From the NCBI GenBank assembly GCA_963643925.1, contig CAVINS010000002.1, positions 38,759-102,758 of the forward strand: a stretch of 64,000 bases of DNA, in the 5' to 3' direction. Shown here piece by piece: positions 1-8,052 of this stretch. Numbering within the stretch: the first letter of the stretch is position 1; each line of letters starts with the position of its first letter. This DNA is from Phocaeicola_A sp963643925 (GTDB lineage: Bacteria > Bacteroidota > Bacteroidia > Bacteroidales > Bacteroidaceae). The notes beneath the pieces were generated by a model. The model was not told the origin of the DNA. It saw only the letters and a program-made list of their open reading frames with translations, and did not search any database. The translations under genes were made by a program, and so were the position numbers.

Positions 1-2462
1 CTGAGTTTGTTGGATTTGTATTTGGCCGCATTGTCCGCATTCCCTGTCGGTGGATTGTCTTCTTCCTGCATGTCGTCCTCTTCCTGTGTAGAGGTCGCTA
101 CGGCAACTGACTGACTGTGTCTTCTCCGTTTCTTCACCTCATAATAGGCCACAACGACAATCAACAGTGTGAAAGCCAGGGCTGCCATAGTCCATCCGGA
201 GATGTATGTAGCCACATGAATCTTTAGCGACATTTCCGATTCGTTGTCGTTCATGCGCCGTATCTTGAGGTCGTAGTTGCCCGAAGGAAGATCATAATAG
301 GTAATCTCAGATTTTCCGCACAGCTCATTCCACACTGAGTCCAACCCTTCCATCTTATATTCGTAATTGAGGGATTTTGGGTCGGTATAACTGAAATCAG
401 ACAAGCAGAACGAAAAGCTTTTTTGGGATATGTTTGCGCCAATTTCAAGTCTGTCCGAGGCTTTGTCGTATGCAGTAGCATATATGGAGTTCCCGTTTGC
501 CAATATGTCCGTCACCTTTATGCGGTAGGGCAGTCTGCACCCGTTCGGGTCTTTTGACTGGTCTATCGAAATCAGTCCCTTGGTATTGCCAAACCACAGA
601 CGTCCATTTTCTTTCACGGGTGTACAGCTGATGAAGACGGGACTCGGAACGCCGTCGACAAAGGACAATGATTCCATCGAACCGTTCTTGTCATAGCGGA
701 ACAGCCCACTGTCGGTGCCTATCCAGATGTTTTTGTTGTCATCTTCCAGCATGAACATGCACTTTTTCTCCTTCAGTGGTGAATCGGGTAAAAACGCATT
801 GAATTTCTTCATGGACAAATCCGTAACAACAATGCGTCCTTTGCCCAGTATAAAGTATAGGTTGTGACTGGAGTCCTCATAGAAGCTTCTTATCATTTCT
901 TTATTGACAAATCCTTCAGGGAAAACGTCTGTCCGTAATGCCTTGGAGGCAGGGTCCCAGACGCAGACTCCATGGTCTGTCGATACCCATCCTTTGTGGG
1001 TAGAGTCGAAGAAGATAGAATAGACCGTATTGTCGGGGAGCTTGGAGTTTGCCATCGTAAAGTGTGTCAGCAGTTTGCCGTCTTTGTAGCAGAATAGTCC
1101 TTCTGAAGTCCCTATCCACAGAATACCTGCGTCTTCTCTTAGACTGAAGATGTTGCCTTTCACAAACGGGAATTTTTTGTCCGGTTCAAAATCTCGCAAT
1201 GTCTGTGTATGGGGATTCAGTATGTACATTCCTCCTCCATATGTGCCGATGTAATATTCCCCTTGGTAGAAAAGGGTACTGAAAATCATGTCGGAGCGCA
1301 ACTGAGGTTTGAGGAAACTCTTGTATATGCCTCTTTGCTCGTCAACATAAAAGATTCCGTCCCGTGAGCCTATCAGTTTCTGTTGCCCGTTTATGGCAAT
1401 TGATCGCACTGTGATGTCCTTGGAGTCGAATAGGGGAGGAAAGGCATAGGTTGTGAAAAGCTCTTTCTGATAGAGTGAATAGTCGAGTCCAAATTGGAAA
1501 TAGCCAATCCAGATGATATGCTCTTTGTCTACCAACAGCGAATAGACGGAGTTGGAACGGATGGACTCGTTGTTACCTGCCTCATGGCGGAATGAACGCG
1601 TGATTTCCCCTTGTTGTGTAGAGATGAAATGTACACCGTTGCCGTCGGTGCCCACATAGAGCATTTTCCGGTTTTTGTCACACGAAAGGGCCGTGATGAT
1701 GTTGCATCCTACTTCCACATAATTGTCGGATTGCCCGGTACGCGTGTCATAACGGATGATGCCCTGTGTCTTGGTTCCCAGATAGACTGTTGAGTCCATA
1801 TAGGTAATGGTGTATAAGGCTGGACTCAGTCCTGCTCCAAGCGGACGGGGTGTGATTGTCGGTTTCCCGTCGACAGCCTGCAATGTGTAAAGTCCGTTTC
1901 TGGTTGCCATCCATAGAGTGCCTTCTTCCCCTTGGGTCAGGTCGGTAATGGCATTGGACTCAGACAGAATATTGTTGTCGGGCAACAGCAGGTCCATCTG
2001 CTCTCCCTTGCGGATATAAAGTCCCTTTTCTGTACCGATGTAAAGAGTCCCATTGTTGTCGTGCAGCAGGGCATAGACCGGGCAATTCAATGTCTCGCGG
2101 TCGACAGGCTCAAATATTCCGGCGGTCTTGTCGAGTCTCCAAAGCCCCATGTAGTTACCCATCCATATATCGTTGCCGGGCAACTCGGCAAAAGCATTCA
2201 CACGTCGTGATTTGCCTTCGGTCTCTTCTATGGAATAGTGCTTGATGTGCGCTCCGTCAAAACGTTCCACTGAAATGCCGGTTCCCAGCCATACGAAACC
2301 CATAGAGTCTTTGTGTATTGCAGAGATAACGAGGTCGGGCAACCCATCGATGGTGGATAACCCACGGAACTGTATAGGTTGTGCGAACGCCTTTGAAGCA
2401 GTCACGAGCAGAATGACGGCAAACAGATATCCCGATATGTTTTTCATCAATATTCTTCTCAT
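1..2462 (-). CDS. Reg_prop/Y_Y_Y sensor regulator, 3' end beyond window
   Basis: About 820 codons of a membrane-spanning glycan sensor; the C-terminus lies outside the window. Seen: a signal peptide (residues 1-30, cleavage after AFA); a long beta-propeller of Reg_prop blades to about residue 640 (recurring phrases such as LWIGTSEGLF, IWIGTDSGLF, LWFGNTKGLI); a Y_Y_Y immunoglobulin-like domain around 664-744; one membrane helix around 752-774 followed by KKRRR. In hybrid two-component systems of this family a coiled-coil leads from the helix into a histidine kinase. Here the helix is followed by about 40 acidic, Pro/Asn-rich residues (QEEDDMQEEDNPP) and then AAKYKSNKL at the edge. From memory, that phrase precedes the AraC-type HTH in kinase-less Bacteroides regulators, so direct sensor-to-HTH fusion is my inference. 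The start is 2462, or 2447 five codons later. It is divergent from the lipoprotein operon it probably controls. Confidence 0.85.
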   Translation of the reverse strand, partial: MRRILMKNISGYLFAVILLVTASKAFAQPIQFRGLSTIDGLPDLVISAIHKDSMGFVWLGTGISVERFDGAHIKHYSIEETEGKSRRVNAFAELPGNDIWMGNYMGLWRLDKTAGIFEPVDRETLNCPVYALLHDNNGTLYIGTEKGLYIRKGEQMDLLLPDNNILSESNAITDLTQGEEGTLWMATRNGLYTLQAVDGKPTITPRPLGAGLSPALYTITYMDSTVYLGTKTQGIIRYDTRTGQSDNYVEVGCNIITALSCDKNRKMLYVGTDGNGVHFISTQQGEITRSFRHEAGNNESIRSNSVYSLLVDKEHIIWIGYFQFGLDYSLYQKELFTTYAFPPLFDSKDITVRSIAINGQQKLIGSRDGIFYVDEQRGIYKSFLKPQLRSDMIFSTLFYQGEYYIGTYGGGMYILNPHTQTLRDFEPDKKFPFVKGNIFSLREDAGILWIGTSEGLFCYKDGKLLTHFTMANSKLPDNTVYSIFFDSTHKGWVSTDHGVCVWDPASKALRTDVFPEGFVNKEMIRSFYEDSSHNLYFILGKGRIVVTDLSMKKFNAFLPDSPLKEKKCMFMLEDDNKNIWIGTDSGLFRYDKNGSMESLSFVDGVPSPVFISCTPVKENGRLWFGNTKGLISIDQSKDPNGCRLPYRIKVTDILANGNSIYATAYDKASDRLEIGANISQKSFSFCLSDFSYTDPKSLNYEYKMEGLDSVWNELCGKSEITYYDLPSGNYDLKIRRMNDNESEMSLKIHVATYISGWTMAALAFTLLIVVVAYYEVKKRRRHSQSVAVATSTQEEDDMQEEDNPPTGNADNAAKYKSNKL

Positions 2463-2489
2463 CTTGTTGTTTTACGTGCTTTTGCTCGG

Positions 2490-2497
2490 CAAAGATA
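2490..2497 (-). promoter_or_regulatory. -7 promoter element of the sensor regulator
   Basis: On the minus strand this reads TATCTTTG, a perfect match to the Bacteroides -7 consensus TAnnTTTG. It lies 28 bp before the ATG at 2462. No clear TTTG -33 element is seen at the usual spacing. Confidence 0.6.
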
Positions 2498-2615
2498 TAT
2501 AAAATCTCAATGGCCTCATAATAAATAAGGTGAAAATAATCGGCTCCCTTACTGTAGCGGATTCAGGGTTTCAAGTTATAGTTTGGTGCGTGTCGTTTAG
2601 TTCTGGAACACTCTT

Positions 2616-2683
2616 GCGGATAAAAAATCGTATCCTTTTGGATTATTGGCAGACTGCTTCTATCTGTCCTACTCCTAATTTTG
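2616..2683 (+). promoter_or_regulatory. Promoter P1 with 22-bp direct repeat, lipoprotein operon
   Basis: Two GGAT cores start at 2618 (GCGGATAAAAAA) and 2640 (TTGGATTATTGG), exactly 22 bp apart. A -7 element TAATTTTG lies at 2676-2683, 36 bp after the second GGAT. The same layout precedes the lyase gene (P2) and the GH97 operon (P3). P1 is the most diverged of the three: its first copy lacks the TT before GGAT. The leader would be about 95 nt. The regulator-divergent gap 2463-2785 holds only this promoter and the regulator's own -7 element. Confidence 0.6.
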
Positions 2684-2785
2684 CATCGTGATTCTTTCCA
2701 CACAAGATTCAGTTTCCTTTGACTGGATGAATGGAATGAGTCGATGTTATAATATTAATAATGTAAATTTAAGAGCTTTAGTCTA

Positions 2786-4894
2786 ATGGAAGAAAAACGA
2801 ATTGGATTTAAAAGAAAAACCTTATTGGGGTTGTCTCTTCTTGTAATGATGTACGGCGGATTCTCGTCTTGCAGCGATGATGACAAGACGGTGGAGCCTC
2901 AGTCGGAATATCTGAACGACCAGGATGCTGTACGGTTGGCTGTGAGCATAAGACCGGTCGACGGACTTGTCCCAATGGATATCAAGAACGAAAACAGAGG
3001 GATGCAGACAAAGAGCAATCCCTTTGGTACGACAGACGAACAATATCAGTTCAATGTGGGCGACAGTGTCTCTGTGGCAGCCGATTCCCAGACTTCAGTC
3101 ATCTATACGTTGCAGGAAGACGGCAACTGGGTGCCTCAGGATAACAGATACCTTAAGTGGGATGCCGCGACGATGGCTGTCAGTGCCTATTATCCTTCGA
3201 GTGCAACAGATGCTTCGGCTAACTCTTTCTCAGTGCCTGTTGACCAGTCGTCGCTTGAGGCTCTGGCAAAGGCTGACTACATGACCTTCCAAGGTAAAGT
3301 GGAACGGGAATCGGGCAACCTCATCAATATCCGTATGCAGCGTCGTACGGTGCGCCTTGTCATCGACCAGATTGCCTTTGGCGAACATCTGGAGCAAGGC
3401 AGTCGGGTGACAGGTATCCGCATCCATGGCAACACCAATGGCTACAAGGGTGGTGATGTGCAGAGCGGTGACATCATCGTCACAGCCTATAAGCATACCG
3501 ATGGCAAGTTCTATGCCATCATGACTCCAACAACGGCTGATGCCGAGTCTGCGTTCATGTACGTGACGGTGCAGAAACCCGATGGTACAGATATGGAGCT
3601 GGTCTACAAGGGAATTCCCAATACATCGATAGGCTACAGCTATGGCTTCTCTATGGAAGTGGACGACAAGGCCGGGTTGTCGGCGTCGGATATAGCAGTG
3701 TCCGAATGGAAAGACAAACCGTTCTCGGAGGATTGGGCGCAGGAAATTGTCTCTGCTGCGTCACTCAAGGTCAGCTATGTCCAGGCGGATGCTTATTATA
3801 AAGGAGGCAGTTTGCAACTAACGGCATCTGTGTTGCCGGCTAATGTAAGCAACAAGACGGTCAACTGGACCTCTTCTGACGAAAAGGTGGCAACGGTGGA
3901 CGCCACCGGCTTGGTCTCCTTCCTCAAAACAGGTGAAGTCACCATCAAGGCTACCTCAGGCGACGGTTTGGCAAAAGATTCTGTCACCTTTAATATAGTG
4001 GAGCAGAAGATTGCGCTCACATTCAACAAGAGCTCTCTGCAAGGTCTTGCTTACGGACAGAAGGTGAACCTGAAAGGGTGCGTGACAGTGACCCCTGCTG
4101 ATATGGATTTCTCCCAAATTAAGTGGAGCGATGCAAGTGGACTGGCCAGCGTGGATGCCAACGGCATGCTGACGGTGAAGATCTCCGGTATCACGGCAGA
4201 CCTGCAGATGAAAGGTCACACCATCAATTTGGTGGCTTCCGACGGCAACGGTGTGAAAATAGATTCTGTTGACGTCACTGTAGCTGCCGGACGGATGCTC
4301 TACAACTTTGCCGACGGTGTGGCTCCCTTCGACGTAAGCTGGAATAGTGGTACGACCTATAGTCAGGAAAAGAAATACTTACATGTGGATGTCTCCTCCA
4401 GTCTCCGTCAGGATATTCGTTTGGCCAGCACCAGCAATAAAGGCGGATTCTATGTGAGCACAGCCAAGTATAAATATTTCGCCGTGAAGATTCGCCGTCC
4501 GTATTACTATGACGAGACCAATGGATACAATGGTGTCAAGCACGGAACGGCTAATGGATGGAAATACAACAAGATGGCGCTCAACCTCACCCCGACATCG
4601 GTTGGCAACATCGGTCACGTGAACTTCTCTAAAGAGCTCGACATGAGTGGCGATACTCCCACTTTAACCGATGTCAAATGGAATGGGCAACCGAAGGTCT
4701 ACGTCTTCGAGTTCAACCAAGCCAAATTGCTTGAAGGCACTGATGCTGCAACAGGATTGGTGGATTTGAAGTACTTCGACCTTGTAATAGCCGACATCAA
4801 CGAGTCTGTCTCCGAGAAGAGCTACGACCTCTATTGGATTGGAACCTTCGACAGTCTGGAGGCGATCAAGGAATACTACGTGGCCAATGAATGA
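2786..4894 (+). CDS. Fimbrillin-like/Big2 surface lipoprotein (large)
   Basis: A 702-residue predicted lipoprotein: a hydrophobic leader ends in FSSCSDDD (Cys29, acidic residues after it favour surface export). Residues about 40-320 resemble fimbrillin-type lipoproteins (QTKSNPFG, then a beta-rich body). Residues about 324-405 are a bacterial Ig-like group 2 domain (LQLTASVLPANVSNKTVNWTS). A second Ig-like segment follows to about 505. The last ~200 residues are a distinct beta-rich module (NFADG, LRQDIRLAST, KYKYFAVKIRRP). The N-terminal, second Ig-like and C-terminal parts are shared with the 5909-7687 protein, which lacks the Big2 domain. No catalytic motif is seen. As first gene of a unit facing a glycan sensor, and with no SusD nearby, a surface glycan-binding role is inferred. 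Confidence 0.75.
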   Translation: MEEKRIGFKRKTLLGLSLLVMMYGGFSSCSDDDKTVEPQSEYLNDQDAVRLAVSIRPVDGLVPMDIKNENRGMQTKSNPFGTTDEQYQFNVGDSVSVAADSQTSVIYTLQEDGNWVPQDNRYLKWDAATMAVSAYYPSSATDASANSFSVPVDQSSLEALAKADYMTFQGKVERESGNLINIRMQRRTVRLVIDQIAFGEHLEQGSRVTGIRIHGNTNGYKGGDVQSGDIIVTAYKHTDGKFYAIMTPTTADAESAFMYVTVQKPDGTDMELVYKGIPNTSIGYSYGFSMEVDDKAGLSASDIAVSEWKDKPFSEDWAQEIVSAASLKVSYVQADAYYKGGSLQLTASVLPANVSNKTVNWTSSDEKVATVDATGLVSFLKTGEVTIKATSGDGLAKDSVTFNIVEQKIALTFNKSSLQGLAYGQKVNLKGCVTVTPADMDFSQIKWSDASGLASVDANGMLTVKISGITADLQMKGHTINLVASDGNGVKIDSVDVTVAAGRMLYNFADGVAPFDVSWNSGTTYSQEKKYLHVDVSSSLRQDIRLASTSNKGGFYVSTAKYKYFAVKIRRPYYYDETNGYNGVKHGTANGWKYNKMALNLTPTSVGNIGHVNFSKELDMSGDTPTLTDVKWNGQPKVYVFEFNQAKLLEGTDAATGLVDLKYFDLVIADINESVSEKSYDLYWIGTFDSLEAIKEYYVANE

Positions 4895-4951
4895 CAATTC
4901 ATATTGAAAACTAAATAACAGTAACTAACATTTAAAAATTAAACAAGCGAC

Positions 4952-5896
4952 ATGAAAACACGATTGTTTATTGCTGCAGCTCTGACCCTCACGATGGCAA
5001 GCTGCTCACAAAACGGCGACAATGCTCCCGTTGACTTGAAGGATACTCCTATCCGAGTGAATGCTTCCGTTTCTTCGATGGTTGCCCAAAAGGCTTCCAA
5101 GGCTGGATATGAAGGAAATACCTCTCTGCCTACGCAGTTCTATCTGACGATTGATGCTACTGGTACTGACTATGACTACAAGTCATTGATGAAGTACGAG
5201 TCCAACAGTTGGGTCTCTTACGATGCTACAGGTAGTACCGCCCAAACCATGTATTGGGCTGACAACTCAACAGCTGTAACAGTGAAAGCTGCTACGTTCG
5301 ACATTACGGGCACTGCTGCATCGGTAGACTTGGGCGTAAAAGCCGACCAAAGCACTGAGGACAACTTGAAGGCCAGTGACCATCTGATGATGGCATTGAC
5401 GAATAACAGTGTCACTCCTAACGAAACGGGTATCTCCGTCACGCTGGACCACATGATGGCAAAGATTCTCTTCACACTGAATCTGGCCGATGAGTTCAAG
5501 GCTGGTACTGCTGAGCCTAACGGCATCTCGTTTGCCGGCACGAAGCTGAACGGCACATTGTCCTTGACAGATGCCACTTGGACAGTCAAAGACGGTGAGG
5601 TTGCAACAGCCATCACTCCGTTAAAGACGGCATGGACAGCTCCTACTGCTGACGCTAAAGGTTCGGCTACCTACGAGGCTATCGTTGTTCCGCAGACAGT
5701 GGCAGCCAACGGCTTTGTTGTTAAATTCAACGTTGGCGACCGTTCCTTCGAATGGACATATGATAAAGAAATCACATTCGCAAAAGGTGGTCGCTATGCG
5801 TTGACCTTGACAGCCGGTAACAACAGCGTATCGGGTGCGAGCTTCTCATCCGCAGCCTTTGGTGATACTACAACAGGTTCAATCACAGCAAAATAA
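4952..5896 (+). CDS. Fimbrillin-family lipoprotein
   Basis: A 314-residue predicted lipoprotein; the leader ends in TMASCSQNG (Cys18). The body is Thr/Ala/Val-rich and beta-strand-like, with features of Bacteroides fimbrillin/Mfa-like lipoproteins (ADQSTEDNLKASDHLMMAL, LDHMMAKILFTLNLAD). It lacks the Ig-like and C-terminal modules of its two neighbours. It lies 57 bp after the large lipoprotein gene and 12 bp before the next one, so the three are one transcription unit. It could be a pilus-like subunit or a glycan-binding lipoprotein; the operon context favours the second but sequence alone does not decide. Confidence 0.75.
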   Translation: MKTRLFIAAALTLTMASCSQNGDNAPVDLKDTPIRVNASVSSMVAQKASKAGYEGNTSLPTQFYLTIDATGTDYDYKSLMKYESNSWVSYDATGSTAQTMYWADNSTAVTVKAATFDITGTAASVDLGVKADQSTEDNLKASDHLMMALTNNSVTPNETGISVTLDHMMAKILFTLNLADEFKAGTAEPNGISFAGTKLNGTLSLTDATWTVKDGEVATAITPLKTAWTAPTADAKGSATYEAIVVPQTVAANGFVVKFNVGDRSFEWTYDKEITFAKGGRYALTLTAGNNSVSGASFSSAAFGDTTTGSITAK

Positions 5897-5908
5897 CTTT
5901 AGACAGAC

Positions 5909-7687
5909 ATGAAAACATATAAATCAACACTTTTGGCAGTGGCATCCATGATGTTTGCTGCCTGTGGGGCAGACGAAGCATTCCAGAGCGAATACAACGA
6001 CTCCAATGCGATTCGTATCAACGCACAAATCAATACCGTTAGCGGTGGGTTCCAAACCAAGAGTAACCCGATGGGTGACGCTAATGCTCAGACTAAGTTC
6101 AACGCTAATGACGTAATCTCCGTGGCAGCAGGCAATCAGGCCGCTGTGAAATATACATTCGACGGATCTAACTGGACAGCAGAAGCCGACAAAAACCTCT
6201 ATTGGATGTCAGAGACGATGACATTCACCGCTTTCTATCCCGGTGACGTGGACGGTACATCAGCTACCGCTTTCACCACTCCGACGACCTATGCAGATGC
6301 TGCTGCCGTAGCAAAAGCTGACTATATGGTGTTCTCGGGTGACAAGAACGAATCAGACGGCAAAGCCGTTACGTTGGGAATGTCGCGCAAGATGGCACGC
6401 ATCATCATCAGCAAAGTGAACTTCACTGATAATAAATACGACGGCTATACTGTAAGCAGCATTCAGATTCATGGCAATACCAAAGGTTATAAAGATGGTG
6501 CAGCCGAAGCTGGCGACATAGCCGTTACCGCTTTCAAGCATACGGACAATAACTACTACGCGCTGTTGAGTCCGACCACGCAGGCTGTTGAATCTGATTT
6601 CGTAACCGTTACCTTGACCAAGCAAGATGCATCAGACGTAACCGTTACAGCCCAAGGCATCCCCGCTACTGAGGCTGCAATGAGCTACACCTACGAATTG
6701 ACGATTGACGGCTCTGCCCAACTCAAAGTCACTACCATTAAGATTGGTGATTGGACGGAGAATACTTTTGCTACCGGCAAATCTACCGAAATAACCAATC
6801 CTACTGGTTTTTCGCTCAAATCAGAATTGACAAATCTGGCATATGGTGAGAAGGTGAATCTGAAGGACATCGTCACTCTGACACCGACATCAGCTTCCTT
6901 CGACCAAATCGTTTGGAGTGAAGAGAGCGGCCTCGTTTCTGTCGATGAGAATGGTGTGCTGTCTGTGAAGTATTCCAATGACCCGACAAAAGTGTCGATG
7001 ATAGACCGTACTCTTACATTGAAAGGTACTATCAACGGCGCTGAAATCGGAACAGCTAATGTTACACTGGCAGGCGGACATTTTATACACAACTTCGCTG
7101 ACGGTATGGATGCATTGGACGGCTTTACGCTGAGAACGGACAAAGGGAACACAACAGTGATGACCCAACAAGGGGATTCTGTATATTTTGACTTGCAGAA
7201 TACGCTTCGCCAAGACATTACTTTGGCATCCACCAATGATAAAGGTGGGTACTATATCAGCACAACCAAATACAAATATTTCGCTGTGAAGGTTCGTCGT
7301 CCGTTCTACTATGACGCTATTAGCGGATACAAAGGCGTTGCACCTGATGCCGATTCAAATAAAAACAAGATGGCGCTGAACCTCACCCCGACATCGGGCG
7401 CTAACATCGGTCACCAGAACTTCTATAAAGAACTTGACATGAGTGCTCTCTCTTTGCAAAATGTTACCTGGAACGGAAAAGCGAAAGTTTATGTCTTCGA
7501 TTTGAGCGGTGTTAATCAGCTGAATTCTGTAGCTGATACAAGTACGGGACTGGTGGATATGAAATACTTTAGCTTAGTTGTGGCAGACGTTCTTGACACC
7601 AATACTGCGAAGAACTATGCGATCTATTGGCTCGGTACCTTCGACAGTCTCGACGAAATCAAGGCATACTACGAGGCTCACGAATAA
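5909..7687 (+). CDS. Fimbrillin-like surface lipoprotein (paralogue of first)
   Basis: A 592-residue predicted lipoprotein (FAACGADE, Cys19). It is a paralogue of the 2786-4894 product: both have QTKSNP near the N-terminus, IQIHGNTKGYKDG/IRIHGNTNGYKGG in the middle, an LAYGEKVNLKD/LAYGQKVNLKG Ig-like segment, and a C-terminal module with LRQDITLAST, KYKYFAVKVRRP and NKMALNLTPTS. The Big2 domain of the larger paralogue is missing, which accounts for most of the 110-residue difference. It is the last gene of the unit; a strong terminator follows at 7742. A surface glycan-binding role is inferred; no enzyme motif is seen. Confidence 0.75.
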   Translation: MKTYKSTLLAVASMMFAACGADEAFQSEYNDSNAIRINAQINTVSGGFQTKSNPMGDANAQTKFNANDVISVAAGNQAAVKYTFDGSNWTAEADKNLYWMSETMTFTAFYPGDVDGTSATAFTTPTTYADAAAVAKADYMVFSGDKNESDGKAVTLGMSRKMARIIISKVNFTDNKYDGYTVSSIQIHGNTKGYKDGAAEAGDIAVTAFKHTDNNYYALLSPTTQAVESDFVTVTLTKQDASDVTVTAQGIPATEAAMSYTYELTIDGSAQLKVTTIKIGDWTENTFATGKSTEITNPTGFSLKSELTNLAYGEKVNLKDIVTLTPTSASFDQIVWSEESGLVSVDENGVLSVKYSNDPTKVSMIDRTLTLKGTINGAEIGTANVTLAGGHFIHNFADGMDALDGFTLRTDKGNTTVMTQQGDSVYFDLQNTLRQDITLASTNDKGGYYISTTKYKYFAVKVRRPFYYDAISGYKGVAPDADSNKNKMALNLTPTSGANIGHQNFYKELDMSALSLQNVTWNGKAKVYVFDLSGVNQLNSVADTSTGLVDMKYFSLVVADVLDTNTAKNYAIYWLGTFDSLDEIKAYYEAHE

Positions 7688-7741
7688 TATATCGAAACGC
7701 TGATGTTTTAAAGGTAAAAAGATTGTTTAAGGGTAAATGAC

Positions 7742-7777
7742 AGTCCCGGTCTGCACATTTGCAGACCGGGACTTTTT
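7742..7777 (+). terminator. Rho-independent terminator of lipoprotein operon
   Basis: A perfect 14-bp stem (AGTCCCGGTCTGCA / TGCAGACCGGGACT) with a 4-nt CATT loop and a run of T. It separates the lipoprotein unit from the lyase promoter. Confidence 0.9.
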
Positions 7778-7892
7778 ACGTGGTTAACATTGTCAGCCAT
7801 TGAGGTTAACCTCGGTTATCCATGCGGTCATAACTTGACAGTTCATGAAAAGTACGGTACAAAACAATCCCGCCTGGACGTATGGGACGCTT

Positions 7893-7959
7893 TTGGACAA
7901 TATGCATCTTTGTTTTGGATAAAAAGCCCAATCCGATTCTCTTTTAGATTCTACTTTTG
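7893..7959 (+). promoter_or_regulatory. Promoter P2 with 22-bp direct repeat, lyase gene
   Basis: Repeat copies TTGGACAATATG (from 7893) and TTGGATAAAAAG (from 7915) are 22 bp apart, followed by a -7 element TACTTTTG at 7952-7959, 35 bp after the second GGAT. The leader to the ATG at 8053 is about 85 nt. The layout matches P1 and P3. The rest of the 7778-8052 gap shows no convincing gene; an 88-codon frame there crosses this promoter and is rejected. Confidence 0.7.
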
Positions 7960-8052
7960 CATAGTGGTCGGGTGCGCAGACCGTGCGAAGCAATGCTTTG
8001 CGTATTTTTGGACCGCAGTACGTATTATAGGTAGATACACAAAAAACGATTT

